Of a stretch of 64,000 nt of DNA, positions 24,226 to 32,907 are shown piece by piece (position 1 is the stretch's first letter; each line of letters starts with the position of its first letter). The DNA comes from M3007 sp964646615 (GTDB taxonomy: Bacteria > Bacteroidota > Bacteroidia > Chitinophagales > Saprospiraceae): positions 1-64,000 of the forward strand of contig CAZYEV010000006.1 in the NCBI GenBank assembly GCA_964646615.1, in the 5' to 3' direction. A program made the translations under genes and the position numbers. The notes under the pieces were generated by a model. The model saw only the letters and a program-made list of their open reading frames with translations, was not told the DNA's origin and did no database searches.

Positions 24226-24837
24226 TCAAATCAGCCAATTCGCCGCCAGAAAGAGCACCAAATAAATCCAGAGCAGGTCTAAGAAGTGCCAGTAGATGGT
24301 CAGCAGGCGCAGTTTGAGGCGTTTTTCGGGGTCGGAGAAGTAGAGGAGCACTGTGATGGGTTCCACCATTTGCTTGCGGGCAGTGCGGTAAAAGGCCACC
24401 AGAAAGGGCAGACCCGCCACCACGTGAGCGAAATGGGCAATCGAGAGTACATAGAGAAAGCCCGCCGTAGTAGAGCTTTGCATACTCACCTGGTTGATGT
24501 TGAACAACCACAACCAGGCTGCGCCCTGCATGAGCAGGAAAAGGACGGAAAGCCAGATGGTGTGCTTAAGGTGCTTCTGATACCCCGCTGTGTCGTCGTT
24601 CTGGTAGGCCTTTTTGGCCTGCATCAACGTGTAGCTGCTGCCCAGCAGAATAGTGGTGTTGAGCATGAACAGCCACGGCAGGCGCACCGGTGGCACATTC
24701 ATCGTTACGCGGATGTAGATGTAGCTCGCCGTCAGGGCCAGAAACAGGAGCGTCAGGCCAAACAGGAGCAAAAATAGCATGACATTGTAGGGGTGGAACG
24801 TGAGGTCTTCCTCTAAGGCGCGCGGTTCCTTTTCCAT
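24226..24837 (-). CDS. Cytochrome c oxidase subunit III-like protein
   Basis: The 203-residue membrane protein has five predicted helices and the heme-copper oxidase subunit III pattern: FLLLFGLTLLFLALTASYIYIR, PWLFMLNTTILLGSSYTLMQAKKAY, HLKHTIWLSVLFLLMQGAAWLWLF, LYVLSIAHFAHVVAGLPFLVAFY, and the C-terminal LLTIYWHFLDLLWIYLVLFLAANWL. The WHFLDLLWIYLV end is diagnostic. Subunits I and II are not in this window, so this may be an orphan or belong to an oxidase encoded elsewhere. It lies 4 bases downstream of an EamA transporter gene on the same strand. Confidence 0.88.
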   Translation of the reverse strand: MEKEPRALEEDLTFHPYNVMLFLLLFGLTLLFLALTASYIYIRVTMNVPPVRLPWLFMLNTTILLGSSYTLMQAKKAYQNDDTAGYQKHLKHTIWLSVLFLLMQGAAWLWLFNINQVSMQSSTTAGFLYVLSIAHFAHVVAGLPFLVAFYRTARKQMVEPITVLLYFSDPEKRLKLRLLTIYWHFLDLLWIYLVLFLAANWLI

Positions 24838-24841
24838 GTCG

Positions 24842-25723
24842 TCAGGTAGAAATCAGTGCAATAGCGGCGATGGCCAGCGCAATGCCCCAGCGCTGTAGGC
24901 CAGATAAGCGCTCCTGAAACAGCCACACGGCGCCAAAGGTTGTCGTCAGGATGATGCCGATGTTCATCAGCGGGAAGGCCACCGAAGCTTCGAGGCCGCT
25001 ATCCAGCGCGCGCAGCAAAAACCACATGCTGGCATAGTTGGGAATGCCCAGCAGAATGCCGCCCACCACGTTGCGCCACGAAAAGCGCAGCCGCCCCAGC
25101 GCCAGACCGATAATAGCCAGCACCAACCCCAGCAGCCCTGCCGTGCCGAAAACGGTGGTGATGAAAATAGGACTGCTCGTGTCTGTCAGCCGCTCGTGCT
25201 GAACGGTTACCAACACCATCTCAATAACTCCCGACAGCACCCACGTCAGCAGCGGCACCCACAGCAAACCCATGCCCAATGGTGCCGAAGACGCCGTTGC
25301 TGCTGAAGGCGACTCCTGCCGCCAGTTGACCAGCACAATGGCCGCCAATGCCAGGACAAAACCCGCCCATTTGGCCACCCCCGACGACTCCTGATAGACC
25401 CATATTGCAAAAGGCACCGTCAGCAAAATGGACATTTTTTGCATCACCTGGCTGATGGTTACGCCAAAATAACGCACCGTCTGCGCTGCCGCATTAAAAC
25501 CCGAAATAAACACCAGACCCAGCATCAGCGCATACGGCATCCAGGCCGCCGAACGCTCCGCCGACCCAAACGGCAAAACACCGGCGTGCAACCACCCGCA
25601 TGCCACACACGTGAAGTAATTGACCACAATGGCCTGAAATGTATGCACGCCATAGCGCTCGAACAACTTGAAAATGAAACCTAACAGGACGGAGCAGGCA
25701 ATGGCCAAAAGCAGACTAACCAC
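24842..25723 (-). CDS. EamA/DMT-family transporter
   Basis: This 293-residue protein has about ten hydrophobic helices in two similar halves, as in drug/metabolite transporters (for example LLLAIACSVLLGFIFKLFERYG at the start and QVMQKMSILLTVPFAIWVYQE, a glutamate-containing helix typical of EamA). Substrate and direction are unknown. The start codon is GTG at 25723; no better ATG is seen. It is followed after 4 bases by the Cox3-like gene, so the pair is probably one transcript, though no functional link is obvious. Confidence 0.88.
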   Translation of the reverse strand: MVSLLLAIACSVLLGFIFKLFERYGVHTFQAIVVNYFTCVACGWLHAGVLPFGSAERSAAWMPYALMLGLVFISGFNAAAQTVRYFGVTISQVMQKMSILLTVPFAIWVYQESSGVAKWAGFVLALAAIVLVNWRQESPSAATASSAPLGMGLLWVPLLTWVLSGVIEMVLVTVQHERLTDTSSPIFITTVFGTAGLLGLVLAIIGLALGRLRFSWRNVVGGILLGIPNYASMWFLLRALDSGLEASVAFPLMNIGIILTTTFGAVWLFQERLSGLQRWGIALAIAAIALIST

Positions 25724-25781
25724 ACCAAATACGTTTGTTGTACGGAAAAAATGCAGCCAAAAGCTGTTCAGATACCTTCAC

Positions 25782-28538
25782 CTAACCCCTCCCGCTTTCC
25801 ACAATCATTTGCTGCAATTCAGCATTGAAAGCGTCGGCTTTTTGCAGGGCTTCTATGGTCAGGTGCATGCGGTATCGCCAGTAGTGGTTGGCGTTGGCCG
25901 GTACGTTGATGCGTTCGTCGTGTGGGTTTTCGCGACGCAGAGTGCCGTTGATGCTCATGAGGTCCTGTAGTTGGAAGATGGCCCACATGGCCGGGGAGTG
26001 CAGGTGTTGGTTGATGAGGATGCGGCACACCCACGGTTCGCAGAAGTAGGGTGCTGTTCCGGCGTAGCCCATCACTTCGTTGAAGAAGCGCTGCGTGCGT
26101 TCGCGGTCTTCTTCCCACCATCCGCGCAGGGTGCTCATGTCGTGGGTAGAGGGGGTTACGACCGACAGGTAGGGCGCATCTTTGGGGTGGAAGAAGGCCA
26201 GGCCGCTGGCTTTAGGCATGCGTTGCACCTCCAGGCTCAGAATGCCCAATTCACGCATGACGTCGGGCACACAGTGGGGCACCATACCTAAGTCTTCACC
26301 ACACACGAGCATGCGCGTGGCGCGCTTGAGGGCGGGCAGTTTCTCCATGGCTTCGCGTTGCCACAGCGCATCCTGGCGGCGGTAGAAGTAGTCGAGGTAA
26401 AGTTCCTTGAGCGGCGCCCTGACGCCGTCGGGCAGCGCCTGAAAAGAGGCTGTCTTCTCCATATCAATGCGGAAGGCATAGGCCTTTTCTTCGGCGCCCT
26501 CTGGCGTTACGTCGAGCAGGACGACGTTGGCGTGCAGGTGCAACAGCCCTTCGCGCACGATGGGGGGCATGGCGGCAGGGTCGGGTGTTTTGCGGCTGAC
26601 GCGCTTGCCTTTGGCCTCCGGGGCGGCGGCCAGTGCCCAGAAGGCTTCTATTTTTCGCTGAGTGTCGAAGGCGGGTTTGAAGACGTATTGCCCTCCACCC
26701 GACCAGTGGCCGGCGTCGGGGGTGCGCTCGAGGAAGGTATCGCGCACGGCGTCGGCGTATTCGCCGAAGAAGCGGTGCAGCACGGCGTCGGTGATGTACG
26801 GCTTGCACAGGCGCTCGTAGTTGAAGCCGATGCCGGCGCGGTGGAATTCGTCTTCGCGGAGCGGCACTGCGGGTACAAAATGGCCCAGGATGCCTTGCGT
26901 GGCGTGGATGGGAATGCTCCAGATGCGGAAAAAGCCCAGGATGTGGTCAATGCGGAAGGCGTCGAAATAGCGGCTCATCTGCTCGAAGCGGCGGCGCCAC
27001 CAGGCATAGCCGTCGGCTTTCATATGCGCCCAGTTGTAAGTGGGGAAGCCCCAATTCTGGCCACTGACGGCGAAGTCGTCAGGTGGAGCACCGGCCTGCA
27101 TGTCCATGTTGTAGAGTTCAGGTGCTACCCAGGCGTCGCAGCTGAAACGATAGATACCGATGGGAATATCACCCTTGAGCACTACGCCTCGCGCATGGGC
27201 ATATTCCACAGCGGTGCGCAGCTGGCGGTGCAGGTGCCATTGCACGAAATAGTGGATAGCAATAGCATCGTAGTGCTTCGAGTTAGGAGCCGTCAGTTTT
27301 TCAATGGCTGAAGGGCGATAGGTGGCGTGCTCCTGCCATTGGCTGAAGTCGCAGGTGCCGTACTTGTCGCGCAAGAAGCAGAACGCGGCGTAGGGGACCA
27401 ACCAGTCGCGGTTTTCAGCGAAGTAGCGTTTGAAACCCGGGTTTTGGAGGAAGTCCTTCTTTTGGGCGGCAAAAAGTTCCTGAATGATGCCCCATTTGGT
27501 TCGGATGACGGCCTCGTAGTCCAGGCTTTCCATACCGTTGAGGGCGGTTTGCTGTTGGGCATAAGGTTCCAGTAAGGCCGCGTGTTCTTCGCCGGCCACT
27601 TCGGCCACATTCAGGTAGAGGGGATGCAGGGCAAAGGCCGAAATAGCTGAGTAAGGATAGGAGTCGGTCCAGGTGCCTGTGGCGGAGGTATCGTTGATGG
27701 GCAGCAGTTGGATGAGGCGGATGCCTACCTGCGCTGCCCAGTCCACGAAGGGGAGCAGGTCGGCAAATTCGCCCACGCCGAAGCTGCGCTCCGTACGCAG
27801 GCTGAAGACAGGGATAGCCACGCCCGTGCCGCGCCAATGCGGGGTAGGAAAGCGAGCAAAGCCATCGTGCAACACCGTGTAACGAGTGCTTGGATGCGGC
27901 TGGTGAATGACCCGATTGCTGCCCTGCTCGAAGCCGCGAAAGGTGCGGGTGCGGGTGTTCCATATGCCGTATTTGTAGCCCAGGGGAAAGGCCTCGTCCG
28001 ACAGGTCGAGCGCTATACTCCACCCTTGTTCGTCGGGTTGCAGCAAGATGGGGGCGCTGGTATCCCAGTTGCGCAGCGCGCGTCCGTGTCCCAGCACACA
28101 CACGGTTTCATCGGGCGGCAACAGGGGGGCTTTCACGCAGAAGCGGTGCGTCCATCCACCGCTGGCGCGCGTGCGCGCCGGTGGCGAGGGCTGTGGGACC
28201 AGCACCCGAAAGGCCTGGGTCTCAAACGCATGTTCCACGGCGCCCATCGGCTCCCAGTAGTCGTACACCTCGACGTATTCCTCTCCTTCTCCGGCCGTCA
28301 GCACCCGGTCGCACCACTCTGTCCGTCGGTTGCCGTAGCCGTCGCGCCATTCGTAGTGGTAGCGGATGATATCGCCTTCGGCGGTGTCAAATACCAGCAT
28401 GCCATGCCACAGGCTATCGTTCAGGTAGTTGAGCAAATGCTCTTCTTCGCGAACGTCTGAACCGCGTTGTATGCGGACAACGACATAGAGGTTTTCGCCA
28501 AATTGCGTCGTGTAGTTGAGGTAGAAATGGATATTCAT
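25782..28538 (-). CDS. malQ: 4-alpha-glucanotransferase with N-terminal starch-binding domains
   Basis: This 918-residue GH77 amylomaltase transfers alpha-1,4-glucan segments and matches the long DPE2-like form. Two CBM20-like modules occupy about residues 1-250 (FYLNYTTQFGENLYVVV... and KAPLLPPDETVCVLGHGRALRNW). The catalytic barrel holds the nucleophile in FDAFRIDHILGFFRIW, the acid/base in CGEDLGMVP and the third acid in THDMSTLRGWWEE. There is no signal peptide, so it acts in the cytosol on glycogen or maltodextrins. Start 28538 (MNIHFYLNYTTQFGE) is chosen over a start 9 codons upstream. It appears to be alone. Confidence 0.95.
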   Translation of the reverse strand: MNIHFYLNYTTQFGENLYVVVRIQRGSDVREEEHLLNYLNDSLWHGMLVFDTAEGDIIRYHYEWRDGYGNRRTEWCDRVLTAGEGEEYVEVYDYWEPMGAVEHAFETQAFRVLVPQPSPPARTRASGGWTHRFCVKAPLLPPDETVCVLGHGRALRNWDTSAPILLQPDEQGWSIALDLSDEAFPLGYKYGIWNTRTRTFRGFEQGSNRVIHQPHPSTRYTVLHDGFARFPTPHWRGTGVAIPVFSLRTERSFGVGEFADLLPFVDWAAQVGIRLIQLLPINDTSATGTWTDSYPYSAISAFALHPLYLNVAEVAGEEHAALLEPYAQQQTALNGMESLDYEAVIRTKWGIIQELFAAQKKDFLQNPGFKRYFAENRDWLVPYAAFCFLRDKYGTCDFSQWQEHATYRPSAIEKLTAPNSKHYDAIAIHYFVQWHLHRQLRTAVEYAHARGVVLKGDIPIGIYRFSCDAWVAPELYNMDMQAGAPPDDFAVSGQNWGFPTYNWAHMKADGYAWWRRRFEQMSRYFDAFRIDHILGFFRIWSIPIHATQGILGHFVPAVPLREDEFHRAGIGFNYERLCKPYITDAVLHRFFGEYADAVRDTFLERTPDAGHWSGGGQYVFKPAFDTQRKIEAFWALAAAPEAKGKRVSRKTPDPAAMPPIVREGLLHLHANVVLLDVTPEGAEEKAYAFRIDMEKTASFQALPDGVRAPLKELYLDYFYRRQDALWQREAMEKLPALKRATRMLVCGEDLGMVPHCVPDVMRELGILSLEVQRMPKASGLAFFHPKDAPYLSVVTPSTHDMSTLRGWWEEDRERTQRFFNEVMGYAGTAPYFCEPWVCRILINQHLHSPAMWAIFQLQDLMSINGTLRRENPHDERINVPANANHYWRYRMHLTIEALQKADAFNAELQQMIVESGRG

Positions 28539-28866
28539 ACAAAAGGACAAACCGCCCTGCTGCAACGGTCGGCGGCGAAAATAGAGAAAAACCCCAGTTG
28601 GCTGCCTTTACAATCCAATGCCACAGGGCAACAGCCTTTGAAAACCGACCTTGTGCAAAGCTGCTGCAAGGGGTACTCCTGCATTCTCAGAGGTGTCGCC
28701 TTCTCGTGCTTCGAAGACGACACCTCTGAGGCCCTCCAAAGATTATTCGTGCATTCGTGATTATCTGACTCCTTTGTGCCTTTATGATGAACCTCATTTG
28801 CGGCAACGAACTAATTCGCACTTTTGTGTTCAAACCCGCTTTTGGGCAGTAAGTGGTTTTTGAGCT
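28539..28866. other. Gene-free stretch with malQ promoter region and a stem-loop repeat
   Basis: This 328-base divergent region holds a possible malQ -7 element (TATTTTCG on the minus strand, 28576-28583) and a dispersed stem-loop repeat (28681-28790). No ORF or RNA gene was recognised. The stretch just before the cyclase start at 28867 contains GCACTTTTG but not a full promoter match. Confidence 0.5.
28681..28790 (+). repeat. Dispersed stem-loop repeat, copy 1
   Basis: A perfect 13-bp inverted repeat, CTCAGAGGTGTCG (28686-28698) and CGACACCTCTGAG (28718-28730), encloses a 19-base loop. It is followed by GTGCATTCGTG and TTTGTGCCT. The same series of segments, diverged and on the opposite strand, occurs at 53774-53935; the two loops match at 16 of 19 positions. 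Confidence 0.8.
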
Positions 28867-29628
28867 ATGCGTATTCAGTTGCTCCGCAATGGTCAGGCGG
28901 TTTTCGCCGACTTGTCGCGCGGTATTGACCTGTCGCTTCCGCTGCGCGATGGGGCTGCTAATCCCAATGCCTTTTGGGCGCCAATGCCGGCGTTTAGCCC
29001 GGTGCGTGCGGGCCATTTTGTGGGCAGTACCGCCGAGGGAGGGCCGGTCAATTTTTTCAATGTTTTCTTCAATCCGCACGGCAATGGTACGCATACCGAG
29101 TGCGTCGGGCACATCGCCCGCGAGCGCTATCTGCTGCGTGAATGCCTGACGGAGTGCCATTTCTGGGCCAAAGTGGTGAGCCTGTACCCACGCCGGCTCG
29201 ATGACGGCGACCGCGTGCTGATGCGCGACCAGCTGGAAGAGGTGCTGACCACCGGTGAGGCCGAGGCCTTAGTGATACGCACGCTGCCCAACGACCCCAC
29301 CAAAAAAATGCGCCAATACTCCGGGACAAACCCGCCCTACCTGCATGCACAGGCGGCGGCCCTCCTGGCAGAGTACGGTATCCGCCACCTGCTCATTGAC
29401 CTACCCTCCATAGACCGCGAAGAAGACGGCGGAGCCTTGGCCGCGCACAAGGCCTTCTGGCAATACCCCAATGCTGTACGCAGCGATTGCACCATTACCG
29501 AACTCATCTACGTGCCCGACGAAGTCGCCGACGGGTTGTATTGGCTTTGTCTGCAAACGGCTTCGTTCGACCTGGACGTCAGCCCCTCGAGGCCGGTTTT
29601 GTTTACCCTTTCCCGAAACGACTCATGA
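28867..29628 (+). CDS. Cyclase-family (kynurenine formamidase-like) metal hydrolase
   Basis: The 253-residue protein belongs to the Cyclase family (PF04199), metal-dependent amidohydrolases that include bacterial kynurenine formamidase. The key motif is NPHGNGTHTECVGH, a longer form of the metal-binding HGTHxDxPxH motif. ECHFWAKVVSL and LLIDLPSIDREEDGG fit the core, the latter near a second conserved metal/active-site region. No kynurenine-pathway genes are nearby, so the substrate is open. No signal peptide. Start ATG 28867. Confidence 0.83.
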   Translation: MRIQLLRNGQAVFADLSRGIDLSLPLRDGAANPNAFWAPMPAFSPVRAGHFVGSTAEGGPVNFFNVFFNPHGNGTHTECVGHIARERYLLRECLTECHFWAKVVSLYPRRLDDGDRVLMRDQLEEVLTTGEAEALVIRTLPNDPTKKMRQYSGTNPPYLHAQAAALLAEYGIRHLLIDLPSIDREEDGGALAAHKAFWQYPNAVRSDCTITELIYVPDEVADGLYWLCLQTASFDLDVSPSRPVLFTLSRNDS

Positions 29629-29640
29629 CAAGGCGTCGCG

Positions 29641-29648
29641 TATTTTTG
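29641..29648 (+). promoter_or_regulatory. Putative -7 element of the K+ channel gene
   Basis: TATTTTTG, 21 bases before ATG 29670, matches TAnnTTTG. Confidence 0.5.
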
Positions 29649-29669
29649 TCCGATTAAACCTGCAAAGGC

Positions 29670-30506
29670 ATGAGCAAAAACAGCACCCCCACCGCACGAG
29701 AGCGCTTGCGCCGACGCCTGCACACCATCATTTTTGAAGCAGACACACCAGCCGGCAGGGCCTTCGATGTCGGCCTTTTAGTGGCTATCGTCATCAGTCT
29801 GCTGGTCGTTATTCTGGAAAGTATTCCATCCCTGGACCAGCAGTATGGCACGTGGTTTTACGTAGCGGAATGGGTGCTCACGGTCCTGTTTACCCTAGAG
29901 TACTTGCTGCGCCTATACAGTGTGCGGAAGCCCTGGCTTTATGCGCGTAGCTTTTACGGCGTAGTGGATTTGCTCTCCATTCTGCCTACCTATCTGAGTC
30001 TGTTCGTGGAGGGGACGCAGCTGCTGCTGGCCGTACGGGTGCTGCGTCTGTTGCGGGTGTTTCGGATATTCAAGTTGGCGGGCTTCGTGCGAGAGGCGCG
30101 TCTGCTGATGCGAGCGCTGCGGGCCAGCCGCGGGAAAATTATCGTCTTCATGCTCTTCGTTGTGCTTATGGTAACCGTCATTGGCTCCATCATGTACGTC
30201 ATTGAGGGCGATACTAATCCGGCTTTTCAGAACATACCCATCAGTATTTACTGGGCCATCGTAACCCTGACTACGGTGGGCTTTGGCGACATTACACCGC
30301 AGACCTATCTGGGGCGCTTCTTTTCGGCTGTGGTGATGATACTGGGCTATGCCGTCATCGCCGTGCCGACGGGCGTGGTTACGATGGAAATGATGCGCCA
30401 CCAGTCTACCACAACGCAGGCATGCCCTAACTGCAGCGCAGAAGGCCACGACGACGACGCGCGCTATTGTAAATACTGCGGCAGCGCCCTGGAAGAAGAA
30501 ACGTGA
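29670..30506 (+). CDS. Voltage-gated-type potassium channel with C-terminal zinc ribbon
   Basis: The 278-residue protein has six membrane helices of Kv type: S1 DVGLLVAIVISLLVVILE, S2-S3, an arginine-rich S4 (VRVLRLLRVFRIFKLAGFV), then pore helices with the selectivity filter TTVGFGD and S6 (FFSAVVMILGYAVIAVPTGVV). TVGFGD is a normal variant of TVGYGD. The C-terminal ~30 residues carry CPNC and CKYC, a four-cysteine zinc-ribbon. It probably conducts K+ across the inner membrane; gating by voltage is inferred from S4. The ribbon might serve regulation or assembly. Confidence 0.9.
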   Translation: MSKNSTPTARERLRRRLHTIIFEADTPAGRAFDVGLLVAIVISLLVVILESIPSLDQQYGTWFYVAEWVLTVLFTLEYLLRLYSVRKPWLYARSFYGVVDLLSILPTYLSLFVEGTQLLLAVRVLRLLRVFRIFKLAGFVREARLLMRALRASRGKIIVFMLFVVLMVTVIGSIMYVIEGDTNPAFQNIPISIYWAIVTLTTVGFGDITPQTYLGRFFSAVVMILGYAVIAVPTGVVTMEMMRHQSTTTQACPNCSAEGHDDDARYCKYCGSALEEET

Positions 30507-30712
30507 GCATGGGCGGTGCTCTGGTCTTTCTCTCTCTGGTAGCATGGCGACTTTTAACTGGTACGGGCAAAACCAAAAGTCGTTTGCCTCAGGCAGTGCG
30601 TGGTTTAAAGGCAATCTTTAAATATGATTGCCCTGAGGGGCAGTCAAAGAACTGCGCCCAAAACTTTTTTGGTGTACCTTGCAGGCATATATCCAAAACC
30701 CACTGCCAGCTT

Positions 30713-31789
30713 ATGCGAAAGAAATCGAAAAAGCTGTCGAAAAGAAAAATAGCGCAACTCTACGACCGCTTAGTCCGGCTGTTCCTCGGCTTCACGGAGG
30801 TGCCTCAGGGCGTCATCCGCTACTACACGCCAAAGAGCGTCTCCCAAATCGTGGACCTGTCTTCCTTAGAGCCGGTATCTTCGGCGCACATCAGCGGCCG
30901 TTTTGGCACCTCTTATAGCGACGTGATTTACCAGGCACGCCTCAAAAACGGCGACTCCGCACGCCTGCTTTTCCTCTTCGAGCACAAGAGCACCCGCCCA
31001 GATTATCCGGTGCATTTGCAACTCCTCGACTACATCAAACAACTGTGGGAAGACGACCTGCGCCACGGACGCCCACCCTCGCTCATCATTTCCATCGTGT
31101 TGTACCACGGCGAGCGCCCCTGGGTGCACAAGACGCTCATCGAGGAACTGTTTGGCAAGCCGCCCAGAAGCCTGCAGCCCTACCTTCCCAACTTCCGCTA
31201 CATCGCCATCAACCTCAACGAGATGTCGGTGGAAGACATTTTGAAAAAGACCCCGCCCGGCTATTTGCAAAACCTGTTTATTTTGCTGAAATTTGCCCGA
31301 AATTTGAATCAATTGGGCCAGCACTTGCCTTCTATATGGGCGGTGTTCAAAAAGCGCCTATTCGATATTCGGGCGCGCATGCTGGGTCAATCTACCGTTA
31401 ACTACATCGAAAATTTGCTGGATATGAACGACATAAGTGTTTCCGAATGGATGAAGCAACTGCCGTCTTTTGCGCGCGAGGCCTATGAGGAGATGCTCGC
31501 TGAGTATCGCCAGCGCGTATTGCCAGAAGAGATGGAAAAGGCAGAAATCAGAGGCATAGAAAAAGGCCGGAAAATGGGCCGCGAGGAAGGCCGCGAGGAA
31601 GGCCGCGAGCAAGGCCGCGAGCAAGGCCGTGAGGAAATGAAAAAGGTCTTCATTATCAACTTACTCACCGAAAACCCGGACTGGAGCGACGCCAGAATTG
31701 CCGCCCTGGCAGACACCACGGAAGAGCAGGTAGCCCTCATGCGCCAGCAATTGGCATCAAGAAAAGGCGATCCTCCATCCGACAACTAA
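30713..31789 (+). CDS. Rpn-family PD-(D/E)XK nuclease / Transposase_31-like protein
   Basis: The 358-residue protein resembles the Rpn / Transposase_31 family, recombination-promoting nucleases often annotated as putative transposases. The core nuclease elements are likely GTSYSDVIYQARLKNG (conserved Asp), RLLFLFEHKST (E-x-K) and HLQLLDYIKQLW. The C-terminus has five 12-base direct repeats (31577-31636) encoding GREE/GREQ units, a charged helical linker typical of this family. ATG 30713 is chosen because the nuclease domain starts soon after it; the frame is open upstream into the K+ channel gene. No terminal inverted repeats were seen, so self-mobility is not supported. Confidence 0.82.
   Translation: MRKKSKKLSKRKIAQLYDRLVRLFLGFTEVPQGVIRYYTPKSVSQIVDLSSLEPVSSAHISGRFGTSYSDVIYQARLKNGDSARLLFLFEHKSTRPDYPVHLQLLDYIKQLWEDDLRHGRPPSLIISIVLYHGERPWVHKTLIEELFGKPPRSLQPYLPNFRYIAINLNEMSVEDILKKTPPGYLQNLFILLKFARNLNQLGQHLPSIWAVFKKRLFDIRARMLGQSTVNYIENLLDMNDISVSEWMKQLPSFAREAYEEMLAEYRQRVLPEEMEKAEIRGIEKGRKMGREEGREEGREQGREQGREEMKKVFIINLLTENPDWSDARIAALADTTEEQVALMRQQLASRKGDPPSDN
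31577..31636 (+). repeat. Five tandem 12-bp repeats inside the Rpn gene
   Basis: Five copies of GGCCGCGAGGAA or its variants GGCCGCGAGCAA and GGCCGTGAGGAA lie head to tail and encode GREE/GREQ. Copy number can change in frame by slippage. Confidence 0.95.
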
Positions 31790-31924
31790 GTACATGTGAT
31801 GAGAGAGGCTGGGGAGAATTAACACTTCTGAAGCTGCCTTCTGGAGCCATTTATGGCATTTGTTTTTAGATTCGATTGGCGTGGAGTGGTGTTACTCTTT
31901 GCGCCGCAATGTGCGCTCGAGTAC

Positions 31925-31932
31925 TACCTTTG
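31925..31932 (+). promoter_or_regulatory. Putative -7 element of the DUF58 gene
   Basis: TACCTTTG lies 21 bases before ATG 31954. A TTG at 31899-31901 gives a slightly long 23-base spacer. Confidence 0.6.
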
Positions 31933-31953
31933 CCCGCCTAACGCGAGCCTGAT

Positions 31954-32895
31954 ATGGCAAATTTTCTGGAACAACAACAAGACATCCGCGCCTTAGGCAG
32001 CAACCTCGAACTGCTGGCGCGGCAGGTAGTGGAGGGGTTTATCGTAGGCATGCACCGCAGCCCGTTTCATGGCTTTTCGGTTGAATTTGCCGAACACCGC
32101 CTCTACAACACGGGTGAAAGCACGCGCAACATTGACTGGAAGGTATATGCCCGCACCGACAAACTCTTTGTCAAGCGCTACGAGGAAGAAACCAACTTGC
32201 GCTGCCAGATAGTTGTGGATGCTTCCTCGACCATGTACTACCCCTGGGATGCGCGCAACCCTGATAAACATAAGTACGAGAACAAATTCTGCTTTGCCGC
32301 TCAGGCGGCTGCCGCGCTCATGTACGCCCTGAAGCGGCAACGCGACGCCTTTGGCCTGACCCTGTTCGACGACGCCATCCGCGTGAATACGGCGTGCAAA
32401 TCTACCACCCAGCACTACCAGCAATTACTGACCTTCTTAGCCGAACGCATCGAAACCCCGCAACTTAACCGCGCCACCGACGTGGCCGGCACGCTGCACC
32501 ATATCGCCGACAGTATCCATCGCCGCTCGCTGGTGATTATCTTCACCGACGTCGTCGAGCGGCCCGAAGAAGCGGATAAACTCTTTTCGGCCCTCCAGCA
32601 CCTGAAGCACAACAAACATGAGGTCATCCTCTTCCACGTATCCGACAAGCCGCGCGAGCTGGATTTTGAATTTGAAAACCGCCCGTACCTGTTCATAGAC
32701 ATGGAAACGGGCGAGCAGGTGCGCCTGCAGCCGTCGGAGGTGAAGGAGTTTTATACCAAACAGGTTGGGCGCTTCACCGAGCAGCTGCGCCTGCGCTGCT
32801 TGCAATACCACATTGATTTTGTGGAAGCCGACATCAATCGCGGCTTTGTACCCATCCTGCAGACCTGGATGGCCAAGCGCGCTCGTATGCAGTGA
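31954..32895 (+). CDS. DUF58-domain protein (VWA-like)
   Basis: The 313-residue protein carries the DUF58 signature GESTRNIDWKVYARTDKLFVKRYEEETN followed by a von Willebrand A-like fold with a metal-site motif VVDASSTMYYP and LVIIFTDVVERPEEADKLF. DUF58 proteins usually sit beside a MoxR AAA ATPase and Bat proteins. Here neither is adjacent; batD lies about 14 kb away. No signal peptide or membrane helix is seen, so it is cytosolic. Role inferred only: part of a MoxR-type chaperone or Bat surface-assembly system. Confidence 0.88.
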   Translation: MANFLEQQQDIRALGSNLELLARQVVEGFIVGMHRSPFHGFSVEFAEHRLYNTGESTRNIDWKVYARTDKLFVKRYEEETNLRCQIVVDASSTMYYPWDARNPDKHKYENKFCFAAQAAAALMYALKRQRDAFGLTLFDDAIRVNTACKSTTQHYQQLLTFLAERIETPQLNRATDVAGTLHHIADSIHRRSLVIIFTDVVERPEEADKLFSALQHLKHNKHEVILFHVSDKPRELDFEFENRPYLFIDMETGEQVRLQPSEVKEFYTKQVGRFTEQLRLRCLQYHIDFVEADINRGFVPILQTWMAKRARMQ

Positions 32896-32907
32896 GTGAT
32901 AGCGTCG

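Noticed and set aside
26358..27311. 317-codon plus-strand frame opposite malQ
   Set aside because: The malQ catalytic motifs are on the minus strand; the opposite frame is featureless.
30713..31789. Insertion sequence
   Set aside because: Although Rpn proteins are sometimes annotated as transposases, no terminal inverted repeats or target duplications were found.
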